16,815 nucleotides of DNA from Bacilli bacterium (GTDB taxonomy: Bacteria; Bacillota_I; Bacilli_A; RFN20; CAG-826), in the NCBI GenBank assembly GCA_024693415.1, contig JAILKX010000133.1, forward strand, positions 1 to 16,815. Direction: 5' to 3'. Of this stretch, positions 5,534 through 12,469 are shown piece after piece. The notes beneath the pieces were generated by a model that saw only the letters and a program-made list of their open reading frames with translations, did no database searches and had not been told where the DNA came from. Position 1 is the stretch's first letter; each line of letters begins with the position of its first letter. The translations under genes and the position numbers were made by a program.

Positions 5534-6733
5534 TTAGGCTTTCACGATCTCTTTGACGATATCGATCATCCGATGGAATTCCATGACCGACAGATATTCG
5601 AACCTGCCGTGGTGGTTATAGCTTCCGGTTCCGAGATTCGGCGTCGGGCATCCTTTGAATGAGAAGGTCGCGCCATCGGTTCCGCCCCTGATCGGTTGGA
5701 ACACCGGCTCGAATCCGAGCCTATGGAATGCGTCGATCGCCTTGTTGACGGCTTCCGGATGCGCGTCGAGCACCTCTTTCATATTGCGGTAGTCGTCGCC
5801 GATATCGAGTTCGACGCGGGCACCGGGGAATTTTTCCTCGACGGCTTTGGCGGCCGTGCGGAATTCTTCCTTCTGATTATCGAGCTCTTCGCGGGAGTGA
5901 TTGCGGATGATGTAGCGGAGGACGGCTTTGTCGGTTCCACCGCTCATTTCCACCAAATGGTTGAACCCTTCTTTCCCTTCGGTGAACTGCGGGCGCTTCA
6001 ATGCCGGGAGCTCGGCGTCGAAAGCCATCGCGACATTCGCGGCGTTGACCATCTTGCCTTTGGCTTCGCCGGGGTGGATCGAGATGCCGCTCACCTTGAC
6101 GGTCGCATGGGCGGCGTTGAAGGTTTCGGTCGCGATTTCGTTCCAGATGCCGCCATCGATGGTGTAGGCGTATTTGGCGCCGAATTCCTTGGCGTTGAAA
6201 TGGTCCGGACCGCGCCCGATCTCCTCGTCGGGGGTAAAGCAGAAGCAGATGGTGTGGTGCCTTTCTTCGGGATGGGTCACATAGTGATAGAGGACCGCCA
6301 TGATGATCGCAACGCCGGCTTTGTCGTCGGCGCCGAGCAAGGTGTCGCCGCTAGTGACGACCAAGTCATCGCCGATATGCTCGCCAAGGGTGGGGAATTC
6401 CTTCGGCGACATGCGGAATTTCTCATTCAGTTCGATATAGCCGCCGTCATAGTTCGACACGATGCGCGGCTTGACGTCCTTGCCGCTGCATTCGAGCGCG
6501 GTGTCGACGTGGGAATTGAGGCCGATTGGGTCGAGGCCTTTCTCGCCCGGCAATTTGCCGTAGAGTATGCCGAATTCATTGATATAGGATTCGATCCCCA
6601 TATCCTTCAGCTCGGCTTGCAGCATCCTCGAGAGATTCAGCTCTTTTGCCTGCGAAGGCACGGAAAAAGAGGTATCGTCGGACTGGGTGTCGACCTTCAC
6701 GTACCTCAGAAATCTATCTAGGCTCTTGTCCAT
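5534..6733 (-). CDS. pepT: Peptidase T (tripeptide aminopeptidase, M20B)
   Basis: A 399-aa di-zinc aminopeptidase that removes the N-terminal residue of tripeptides in the cytoplasm. Zinc and catalytic residues of the M20 family are visible: SHVDTA (H75, D77), LGADDKAG (D137), TPDEEIG (E170, E171) and TIDGG (D193). A C-terminal NHHGRFEY supplies the last His (H374/H375). Offsets relative to Salmonella PepT are a constant 3 residues for the metal ligands, so the protein is intact and full length (family about 405 aa). ATG preceded by AAGGGAG. It is divergent from pepC across 126 bp and has its own terminator. Confidence 0.95.
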   Translation of the reverse strand: MDKSLDRFLRYVKVDTQSDDTSFSVPSQAKELNLSRMLQAELKDMGIESYINEFGILYGKLPGEKGLDPIGLNSHVDTALECSGKDVKPRIVSNYDGGYIELNEKFRMSPKEFPTLGEHIGDDLVVTSGDTLLGADDKAGVAIIMAVLYHYVTHPEERHHTICFCFTPDEEIGRGPDHFNAKEFGAKYAYTIDGGIWNEIATETFNAAHATVKVSGISIHPGEAKGKMVNAANVAMAFDAELPALKRPQFTEGKEGFNHLVEMSGGTDKAVLRYIIRNHSREELDNQKEEFRTAAKAVEEKFPGARVELDIGDDYRNMKEVLDAHPEAVNKAIDAFHRLGFEPVFQPIRGGTDGATFSFKGCPTPNLGTGSYNHHGRFEYLSVMEFHRMIDIVKEIVKA

Positions 6734-6761
6734 AGAAGCAGCTCCCTTAATCGTTTTGACT

Positions 6762-6770
6762 ATTTTAGCA
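6762..6770 (-). promoter_or_regulatory. pepT promoter (extended -10)
   Basis: Minus strand TGCTAAAAT (TGnTAAAAT). A possible TTTACC -35 lies 19 nt further upstream. CGCGCG is directly upstream of the TG. Confidence 0.55.
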
Positions 6771-6801
6771 CGCGCGCATAAAGCAGGGTAAAGGTTTTAT
6801 C

Positions 6802-6829
6802 TTGCCACCATTCAGTACGCGCGTAAAAT
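6802..6829 (+). promoter_or_regulatory. pepC promoter
   Basis: TTGCCA (6802-6807), 16-nt spacer ending in ACGCGCG, then TAAAAT (6824-6829). The leader to the ATG at 6860 carries GGAGG at 6843-6847. Confidence 0.65.
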
Positions 6830-6859
6830 TGGTTCGCTAAGTGGAGGAATTTATCACCA

Positions 6860-8203
6860 ATGGACAACAATAAAACGGGCGCCCTCGTCGGCGCCAAAGT
6901 AGAAGCCATCCTCGCCGACTACGAGGCTGACCCCAAGAACGCGATCGTGCGCCACGCCCTCTCGCGCAGCTCGCTCACCAACGTCGCCTATGATTCTTCG
7001 TCGGAAGCCAAAGCCACGGACCACTTCTCGGTCGAGGTGAAGACCCTGTCGGTCACGAACCAGAAAAGATCCGGCCGCTGCTGGATTTTCGCAGGTCTTA
7101 ACTTTCTGCGCGAATTCGTTGCGAAAGAGCTCGATCTGAAGGCGTTCGAATTCTCGCAGAACTACATCTCGCTCTACGACAAGATCGAGAAAGCGAACTT
7201 CGCCCTCGAAAGCGTCATCAAGCTTTGCCCGAACGAGCCGACCGAACGCGTCTTCATGCACGTCCTCGGCGATCCGATCTCCGATGGCGGGCAGTGGGAC
7301 ATGTTCGTGAACCTCGTCAAGAAATACGGCCTGATGCCGAAGGACGCCTTCCCCGAAACCGCCCAATCCAATGAGACCGCCAAATCGAACTTTCTCGTCA
7401 ACGCGGCGATCCGCGATTTCGCCCATAAGGCCCATGAGCTTTATAAGGCGGGCAAAGAAGATGAGATCCGTCCGCTGAAAGAGGCGACGATCGCGAAGAT
7501 CTACCAGTTCTATCTCAACGCTTTCGGCGTTCCTCCCAAGACCTTTGACTTCGAATACGCCGACTCGAAAGAGGTCTACCACGTCGAGCGCGGATTCACC
7601 CCGAAGTCCTTCTTCGAGAAGTACATCGGGAACAGGATCGATGATTTCCAGTCCCTCATCAATTCGCCGACCGAGGACAAGCCCTTCAACAGGAACTTCA
7701 CCGTCGACTTCCTCGGGAATGTGGTGGAGGGAAAGCCCATCAACCACCTCAACGTCGAGATGGAGAGGATGAAGGAACTCATCGTCGCCCAGCTCAAAGA
7801 CGGCGTCCCCGTATGGTTCGGAAGCGACGTGAGCTTCTACCGCGACGCCGATGGCTTCGCCTGGAATAGCGGCGCCTACGACTACGTCTCCTCCTATGGC
7901 ATGGACGTCAAGTTCGAGAAGTCCGCGATGCTCGATTTCCGCCACAGCGCCATGAACCATGCGATGGTCATCACCGGCGTCGATATCGTCGATGGCGTCC
8001 CCGCCAAATGGAAGATCGAGAACTCCTGGGGCAACCAGGCCGGATTGAACGGCTACTTCGTCATGGACGCCGCCTGGTTCGACCGCTTCGTCTACCAGGC
8101 CGTCATCGACAGGAAATACCTGAACGACGTCGAGAAAGACGCGACCGGGAAAGACCCGATCCACCTCGATCCCTGGGATCCGATGGGAACCCTCGCCGAC
8201 TGA
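6860..8203 (+). CDS. pepC: Aminopeptidase C (bleomycin-hydrolase family, C1B)
   Basis: A 447-aa papain-like cysteine aminopeptidase that trims peptides in the cytoplasm, usually as a self-compartmentalising hexamer. The catalytic triad is visible: C74 in SGRCWIFAGLNFLRE, H367 in NHAMVITGVD and N388 in WKIENSWG, with the oxyanion Gln in NQKRSG just before the Cys. Length matches PepC/BLMH (about 435-455 aa). The C-terminus extends past WFDRFVYQAVIDRKYL with a polar tail, so it is not the short C-terminus of some exopeptidases. No signal peptide. GGAGG lies 12 nt before the ATG. Codons are strongly C-ending, as in potABCD, suggesting high expression. It pairs with divergent pepT for peptide use. 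Confidence 0.95.
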   Translation: MDNNKTGALVGAKVEAILADYEADPKNAIVRHALSRSSLTNVAYDSSSEAKATDHFSVEVKTLSVTNQKRSGRCWIFAGLNFLREFVAKELDLKAFEFSQNYISLYDKIEKANFALESVIKLCPNEPTERVFMHVLGDPISDGGQWDMFVNLVKKYGLMPKDAFPETAQSNETAKSNFLVNAAIRDFAHKAHELYKAGKEDEIRPLKEATIAKIYQFYLNAFGVPPKTFDFEYADSKEVYHVERGFTPKSFFEKYIGNRIDDFQSLINSPTEDKPFNRNFTVDFLGNVVEGKPINHLNVEMERMKELIVAQLKDGVPVWFGSDVSFYRDADGFAWNSGAYDYVSSYGMDVKFEKSAMLDFRHSAMNHAMVITGVDIVDGVPAKWKIENSWGNQAGLNGYFVMDAAWFDRFVYQAVIDRKYLNDVEKDATGKDPIHLDPWDPMGTLAD

Positions 8204-8217
8204 GATTTCTGCCCATG

Positions 8218-8247
8218 ATTCCCGTTCTAAAAGAGCGGGAATTTTTT
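8218..8247 (+). terminator. Rho-independent terminator of pepC
   Basis: Stem ATTCCCGTTCT/AGAGCGGGAAT (one G-U pair) closed by a tight AAA loop (wider if the last pairs stay open), then TTTTTT. Confidence 0.88.
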
Positions 8248-8279
8248 AATCCGTGCGACCCGTGTATGCGTTTTCCGAA
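8248..8279 (+). repeat. Dispersed intergenic repeat, copy B (divergent)
   Basis: Aligned with copy A, 22 of 28 bases match before a one-base indel and GAA. The core GTGTATGCG matches copy C. It begins immediately after the pepC U-tract and ends 7 nt before the FtsX gene -35. Confidence 0.55.
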
Positions 8280-8286
8280 CTCTGTC

Positions 8287-8314
8287 TTGAAAGACAGGGC
8301 AAGACCGCTAAAAT
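8287..8314 (+). promoter_or_regulatory. Promoter of FtsX-type permease gene (leaderless)
   Basis: TTGAAA (8287-8292), 16-nt spacer, TAAAAT (8309-8314). The -10 ends 6 nt before the GTG start at 8321, which places the transcription start at or within a base of the start codon. Confidence 0.7.
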
Positions 8315-8320
8315 TCCCTC

Positions 8321-10807
8321 GTGCAAAAACGACTCTCCACCTCAAGGATACTCTTGCGGAAATTGCTCCGCGACGCCGCGCATTCGTGGAAGCAGTTTTT
8401 GGCAATCGTGGCGATGGGCGCCATCGCGATGACCCTGTTTTTGGGCCTGCTTTCGAACGCCCAGTCGCTTTCTGAGCGCGTCGAGAGGTTCTATGCGGCC
8501 GGGAATACCCCGGATATTTGGGCGGTGACCACCCTTCGCGAGGATGAGGATGCCGCCTTCATCAAATCGATCCTCGATGAGGGCGATGAATTTGGTGAGC
8601 GCTTCCTCGCCCCCGGCAAGATCTCGACCCACAGCGCCTACGCCTTGGTCGAGGAGGAATTGCCCACCGTCTCCTATCCCGTCGAGATCAAAGAGCAGAC
8701 GGAGGAGCAGACCAGCGACCATTTCCTCATCGTCGATTACGCTTTGACGACCAAAGGCGGCGCCTCTTTGGGCGACCCCGTCAATCCCGGCGACACGGTC
8801 GAACTCACCTTCAAATTCGATGATTATCTCGATTCCGCCGGCATTTCGTTCGATTCCTTTGACCAATACCTCAAGGATGGCGGCACCAATTTCCTCAAGG
8901 AAGGGAAGTTCAAATTCAACGCGACCGTCACCGGCTCCATGCTTTTCGGCGAGAACATCCAGCAGGCCAATTTCACCTCCGGCAATTTCCTGATCAGCCA
9001 GGATATCTTCTACGACGCCCTTCAGCAGAAGCTCCGCGAGAACTATCAGGGCATGTTCGTCAGGACGGTGAGCATCAAGCTCGGCCGCGATTTCCCGCAG
9101 CCGAACGAATACCTGATCAAACTCGCCGACCTCTCGACTTTGGAGGCGAAGGAAAACGCGATCCGCACCTATTTCGAGAGCAAATTCGAATCCACGGGGT
9201 CCACGAATTTCGTGGAAGTGCTCGATCGGAGTTCCAATCCGTGGTCGATCACGATCGACAACGAAGTCAGGGAAGCGATCCAATTGAGCTTCGTTTTCCC
9301 GGTCGTCTTCTTCCTGGTCGCGGTCCTCGTCATCCTCACCACGATGTCGCAGCTCATCTTCCAGCAACGCACCCAAATCGGGACGATGAAGGCCCTCGGC
9401 GTCCGCAAATCGTCGATCTATGGGCTGTATCTCGGGATGGTGGGGTCGCTTGTGACCATCGCCACTTTCATCGGATGCATCCTCGGGCCGATCATCATTC
9501 CTTCGATCATGGGCATCAAATACGACATCCTGTTCACTTTGCCGGCCCGTTCCTTCTTCGTCTTCCCCTGGTGGCAGGCCCTCCTCACCTTTGCCGCCTT
9601 TGCCCTTATTTCCTTCCTCGTCACGGTCCTCGTCATCAAGAAGGAGATCGCCTTAAGCCCCGCCGAGTCTATGCGCCCGCCCAAAGTCGAGATGAAGAGC
9701 CGCGTCAAGCTTTCGAAGCAAACCCCGTTCGCCTTGGCGTTCGCGATGGCGATCAGGAACATCCGCATCTCCTTGGCCAAATCGATCATGGTTGTGGTGG
9801 GGGTGGCCGGATGCACGGCGCTATTGATTTGCGGATTCGGCATCCAGGATACCCTGGACCACGGCATCGACGTCGACATCGATTTGAATTACACCGCCTC
9901 CCTTAATGTGAGTTATGCGGTCACAAGCTCCGACGACGTGCCGGCCTTCGCCGATTATCCTGAGGTCGAATACGTCGACCAATATTATTCGGTGACCTCA
10001 ACGGTGAAGGCGAACGGCAAGAGCTTCGTCTCCGCCTTCCGCCTCTATTCCGACGATCACCCCTATTGCAAAGTCGATATCCCGAAGGGCAAAGTCGCGA
10101 TTTCGAGCAAGATCGTGAACGAAATCGGCGCCCGCGTCGGCGACACGATCGAATTCAGCTACAACGGGTCCTATCTTTCCGCGGAAGTGGGGGCCGTATA
10201 CGAATCCTTTACCTTCAATGGGGTGAATGGGCTGCAAAGCGATTTCCTCGGCACGGTCGATAAACTCTATACGGCCTGCTATGTCCGGCTCGCCGAAGGG
10301 GTTGACCCCGACGCGTTCGCCGCGCGCCTCGTCGAAGAAGGCTATGCCTCCTCGGCGGAATCGATCACCTCGCTCCACGAGAAGGTCGATAACATCCTCG
10401 GCGGGATCAAGACGATCACCGCCGCGGTGAAGGTGTTCGCGATATTGCTTGCGGTGGTGGTGCTCTATAACCTCGCGCTTGAGAACTTCAATTCGCATTC
10501 GCGCGACATAGCGACCATGAAGGTCCTCGGCTTCTCGCAGACCGAGATCGCGGTATCGCTCATGTCGGAATCGCTGATCCTCACCATCATCGGCATCGCC
10601 TTTGGGGCGGCGCTAGGCTATCCCTTCCTCTACGCGGTCCTCGTCGTCAATACGGTGAGCCTCGTCCAGTTCCTCTATTTCATCAATTGGGCGACCTACC
10701 TATTCGCCTTCGCCCTCACCTTCCTCGTCGGAGTCGCCGTCAACCTCTACCTCTCCTTCCTCATCCGCAAGGTGCAGATGGTGAGCAGCCTGAAATCGGT
10801 TGAGTAA
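8321..10807 (+). CDS. FtsX/MacB-type ABC transporter permease, two FtsX domains, no adjacent ATPase
   Basis: An 828-aa membrane protein. TM1 is at about 26-46, preceded by RKLLRDAAHSWKQF, the usual cytoplasmic lead-in of this family. A large extracytoplasmic domain follows (about 50-315). The first FtsX core (about 318-445) carries the coupling-type segment QRTQIGTMKALGVRKSSI. A further TM lies near 480-505, then a second ectodomain, then the second FtsX core (about 700-815) with SRDIATMKVLGFSQTEI. Such permeases normally pair with a MacB/LolD-type ATPase for lipoprotein or peptide export or envelope mechanotransmission, but none is encoded next to it here. The start is a GTG without a Shine-Dalgarno 6 nt after a good -10, probably leaderless. 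Transported substrate unknown. Confidence 0.88.
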   Translation: MQKRLSTSRILLRKLLRDAAHSWKQFLAIVAMGAIAMTLFLGLLSNAQSLSERVERFYAAGNTPDIWAVTTLREDEDAAFIKSILDEGDEFGERFLAPGKISTHSAYALVEEELPTVSYPVEIKEQTEEQTSDHFLIVDYALTTKGGASLGDPVNPGDTVELTFKFDDYLDSAGISFDSFDQYLKDGGTNFLKEGKFKFNATVTGSMLFGENIQQANFTSGNFLISQDIFYDALQQKLRENYQGMFVRTVSIKLGRDFPQPNEYLIKLADLSTLEAKENAIRTYFESKFESTGSTNFVEVLDRSSNPWSITIDNEVREAIQLSFVFPVVFFLVAVLVILTTMSQLIFQQRTQIGTMKALGVRKSSIYGLYLGMVGSLVTIATFIGCILGPIIIPSIMGIKYDILFTLPARSFFVFPWWQALLTFAAFALISFLVTVLVIKKEIALSPAESMRPPKVEMKSRVKLSKQTPFALAFAMAIRNIRISLAKSIMVVVGVAGCTALLICGFGIQDTLDHGIDVDIDLNYTASLNVSYAVTSSDDVPAFADYPEVEYVDQYYSVTSTVKANGKSFVSAFRLYSDDHPYCKVDIPKGKVAISSKIVNEIGARVGDTIEFSYNGSYLSAEVGAVYESFTFNGVNGLQSDFLGTVDKLYTACYVRLAEGVDPDAFAARLVEEGYASSAESITSLHEKVDNILGGIKTITAAVKVFAILLAVVVLYNLALENFNSHSRDIATMKVLGFSQTEIAVSLMSESLILTIIGIAFGAALGYPFLYAVLVVNTVSLVQFLYFINWATYLFAFALTFLVGVAVNLYLSFLIRKVQMVSSLKSVE

Positions 10808-10828
10808 TCCTGGCGTTTCCCGTATCCT
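10800..10828 (+). promoter_or_regulatory. Candidate promoter of the rubredoxin-like gene
   Basis: TTGAGT (10800-10805) overlaps the permease stop; 17-nt spacer; TATCCT (10823-10828). Hexamers are moderate, and co-transcription with the permease is the alternative, since the gap is only 42 nt and holds no terminator. Confidence 0.4.
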
Positions 10829-10849
10829 TAAATCAAGGAGGCTGATGCA

Positions 10850-10999
10850 ATGGCTGAAGAGAAGAAGGTCCAGAAGTATCGCTGCATGCTCTGCGGCGAG
10901 ATCGTCGAACCGAACCCCGACGGATCCTGCCCCATCTGCGGCGCGGGCCCGGAGGACCTCGTCCCCGTCGATGACGAAGGCAACGAGATCACCTTATAA
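10850..10999 (+). CDS. Small rubredoxin-like protein
   Basis: A 49-aa protein with AAGGAGG at 10835-10841 and an ATG 8 nt later. It contains two cysteine knuckles, YRCMLCGEIV (C12, C15) and GSCPICGAGPEDL (C23, C26). They are separated by only 7 residues, as in the short rubredoxin domain at the C-terminus of rubrerythrin. No rubrerythrin ferritin-like domain precedes it, so this is a stand-alone rubredoxin-like iron centre. Expected role: one-electron carrier in the cytoplasm, often for peroxide or oxygen detoxification; the partner is not in the window. The acidic tail (VDDEGNEITL) is disordered-looking. Confidence 0.85.
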   Translation: MAEEKKVQKYRCMLCGEIVEPNPDGSCPICGAGPEDLVPVDDEGNEITL

Positions 11000-11013
11000 G
11001 ATCTGAGATACCG

Positions 11014-11046
11014 AAAAATCCATCGGCGCGATACCGATGGATTTTT
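11014..11046. terminator. Bidirectional rho-independent terminator
   Basis: A 13-bp perfect inverted repeat (AAAAATCCATCGG / CCGATGGATTTTT, loop CGCGATA) gives a GC stem flanked by As on one side and Ts on the other. It therefore works for the rubredoxin-like gene on plus and the lipoprotein gene on minus. Confidence 0.9.
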
Positions 11047-11048
11047 CT

Positions 11049-11071
11049 ATTCCGTGGGGGACGTGTATGCG
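11049..11071 (+). repeat. Dispersed intergenic repeat, copy C
   Basis: The first 20 bases equal copy A (5283-5302), and the next GCG matches copy B. It sits between the bidirectional terminator and the lipoprotein stop codon (11075-11077). Confidence 0.75.
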
Positions 11072-11074
11072 AAT

Positions 11075-12220
11075 TCAGTTCGCGATGCACCAATCGAGCA
11101 TCGCGAAGAGGATCGGGTCATGGTACTTCGCGAACCTCTCTTGCCTGCCTAACGACATATCGACGGTGACGCTTTCCAAGGTCTTGGTTTCGACGGAGCT
11201 TTCGCGCAGGTATTGGAGCGCGTCGAGCTTCAATCTCTCGCTGGTGTAATAGGTCGCTGTGACCGCGCCGGTTTCCTCGTCCGCGCTGTCGTTATAGAAG
11301 ACGCCGGCCGCGTCGATCACGTCGCCGGACTTATTCGTTCCGTCGGGGTTCACGTGGAAGATGGTGGGGACGTATCCGGTATCCCATCCGGCGGGATTGG
11401 ATTCGGAATAGGCCATGCCGTATTCGGATTTGAAGTTCGCCCACTGCTCATAGGCCGCCAGCTGATACGAATTGGCGCCGTCCCTATTGGATGGGCCATA
11501 GAGCTTGCCATCGTCGCCCTGGACGAAGCGGATCCCGAGCACGTCGCAGTTGATGACGTACAGGGGGTCGCAGCCCGAGTTCTCTTTTAGGTAGCTCGCT
11601 AGGCCATGGCTGTCCAAATAGGAGCAATCGGGGCAGGTGGCGCGGTCGAAGTAGATGGTGAAGGCCTCGCTTCCCGCGTACATCGCATCCAATTGGGTGC
11701 GCGAAATGTAGAACGCCTGCGGGTGCGCAAGGCGCGCATCCATCCATTCGGCGAAGACGCTGTATTTGGTGACCCATTCGGATTCGACGTCGCTGTTGTT
11801 GTGCTGGTATAGGAGGGCCCCTTCCTTATAGATCCCGATCGTCTCGTGGTTGGTCAAGACGCTCAGGCCATAGGAATCCTTGCCCTCGATGTCCTGGTAG
11901 TCGATGAAATAGACCAGGAGGCTGTGCTTCTTGATGTAGGGCGCGAGGATGTTCTCGTGGAAATCGGCCCAGCAGGAGCAGAAGTTCGTGGTGGAGTGGG
12001 AGATGATGATGAAGTTCTCCTTATCGGTCACCTTGGTGGTGAAATCCTCGTAGGAGATCTGGGTCAATTGGCTCTCGCCGCTCACCTCTTCGTCGAGCCC
12101 GATCTTGGTGCCGAAAAGCATGGGAACTTGCTCGAAGGTATCGATCGGCTTATTGCAGGCGGAGAGCATCCCCATCAAAGGCAAGGCCGACAGCAGGAAC
12201 AAAGGAAAAATCTTTTTCAT
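11075..12220 (-). CDS. Secreted lipoprotein with two thioredoxin-like segments
   Basis: A 381-aa protein with a lipoprotein signal: MKKIFPLFLLSALPLMGMLSAC, lipobox LSAC, lipidated C22. The first segment (about 55-160) has the FIIISHSTTNFCSCW strand-turn with a CxC (C81, C83) where thioredoxins have CxxC. The second (about 170-310) has FTIYFDRATCPDCSYL with a CPDC motif (C196, C199), and GYVPTIFHVNPDG (P285) resembling the thioredoxin cis-Pro loop. Both look like thioredoxin folds anchored outside the membrane; redox activity or use as substrate-binding scaffolds is inference. The start at 12220 follows a TATAAT by 7 nt and lacks a Shine-Dalgarno, so it is probably leaderless; an in-frame ATG at 12229 lies inside the -10 box. 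It is divergent from potA and shares a terminator region with the rubredoxin-like gene. Confidence 0.82.
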   Translation of the reverse strand: MKKIFPLFLLSALPLMGMLSACNKPIDTFEQVPMLFGTKIGLDEEVSGESQLTQISYEDFTTKVTDKENFIIISHSTTNFCSCWADFHENILAPYIKKHSLLVYFIDYQDIEGKDSYGLSVLTNHETIGIYKEGALLYQHNNSDVESEWVTKYSVFAEWMDARLAHPQAFYISRTQLDAMYAGSEAFTIYFDRATCPDCSYLDSHGLASYLKENSGCDPLYVINCDVLGIRFVQGDDGKLYGPSNRDGANSYQLAAYEQWANFKSEYGMAYSESNPAGWDTGYVPTIFHVNPDGTNKSGDVIDAAGVFYNDSADEETGAVTATYYTSERLKLDALQYLRESSVETKTLESVTVDMSLGRQERFAKYHDPILFAMLDWCIAN

Positions 12221-12227
12221 GGACGCC

Positions 12228-12256
12228 ATTATACAGCAGGAGGAATTCGAAGTAAA
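12228..12256 (-). promoter_or_regulatory. Lipoprotein gene promoter (leaderless)
   Basis: Minus strand TTTACT (12251-12256), 17-nt spacer, TATAAT (12228-12233), then 7 nt to the ATG. Confidence 0.65.
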
Positions 12257-12358
12257 AAAATGACTGAAAAACCCATGAAATCGAACTTTTGAATTTCCTA
12301 GAGCCTGCCGAAGGAATTCCAGCATTTTTTTGAATTGAAAAATTTGTGAAAAATTTTG

Positions 12359-12387
12359 TTGCATTTTCGATGCGTTAACCCCATTAT
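12359..12387 (+). promoter_or_regulatory. Tentative potABCD promoter and leader hairpin
   Basis: TTGCAT, 17-nt spacer, CATTAT; a modest match. An inverted repeat GCAT-TTTCG-ATGC (12361-12373) overlaps it and could be an operator. The roughly 75-nt leader would hold a CCGTT-GAAA-AACGG hairpin (12393-12406). The rest of 12257-12358 is AT-rich with no recognised element. Confidence 0.3.
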
Positions 12388-12469
12388 TTGTCCCGTTGAA
12401 AAACGGACTCCTTCGCAAGCCGCCGATCAACGTTTCTGTACTTTGTTCTCTATACAGGAGGGTAAACTC

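Noticed and set aside
5696..6721. Long plus-strand frame opposite pepT
   Set aside because: Shadow of a GC-biased gene. It has no recognisable motifs, while pepT on the other strand has all its catalytic residues.
6854..8164. Long minus-strand frame opposite pepC
   Set aside because: Mirror frame of the C-ending codons of pepC, rich in D/V/G/E without domain structure.
12246..12257. TTCGAAGTAAAA shared with 5308-5319, possible fourth repeat copy
   Set aside because: Only 12 bases, AT-rich, and lacking the CCGTGGGGGACGTGTAT core. It could be chance.
12393..12406. CCGTT-GAAA-AACGG hairpin in the potA leader as a riboswitch
   Set aside because: A single 5-bp hairpin is far too simple, and no known riboswitch consensus is visible.
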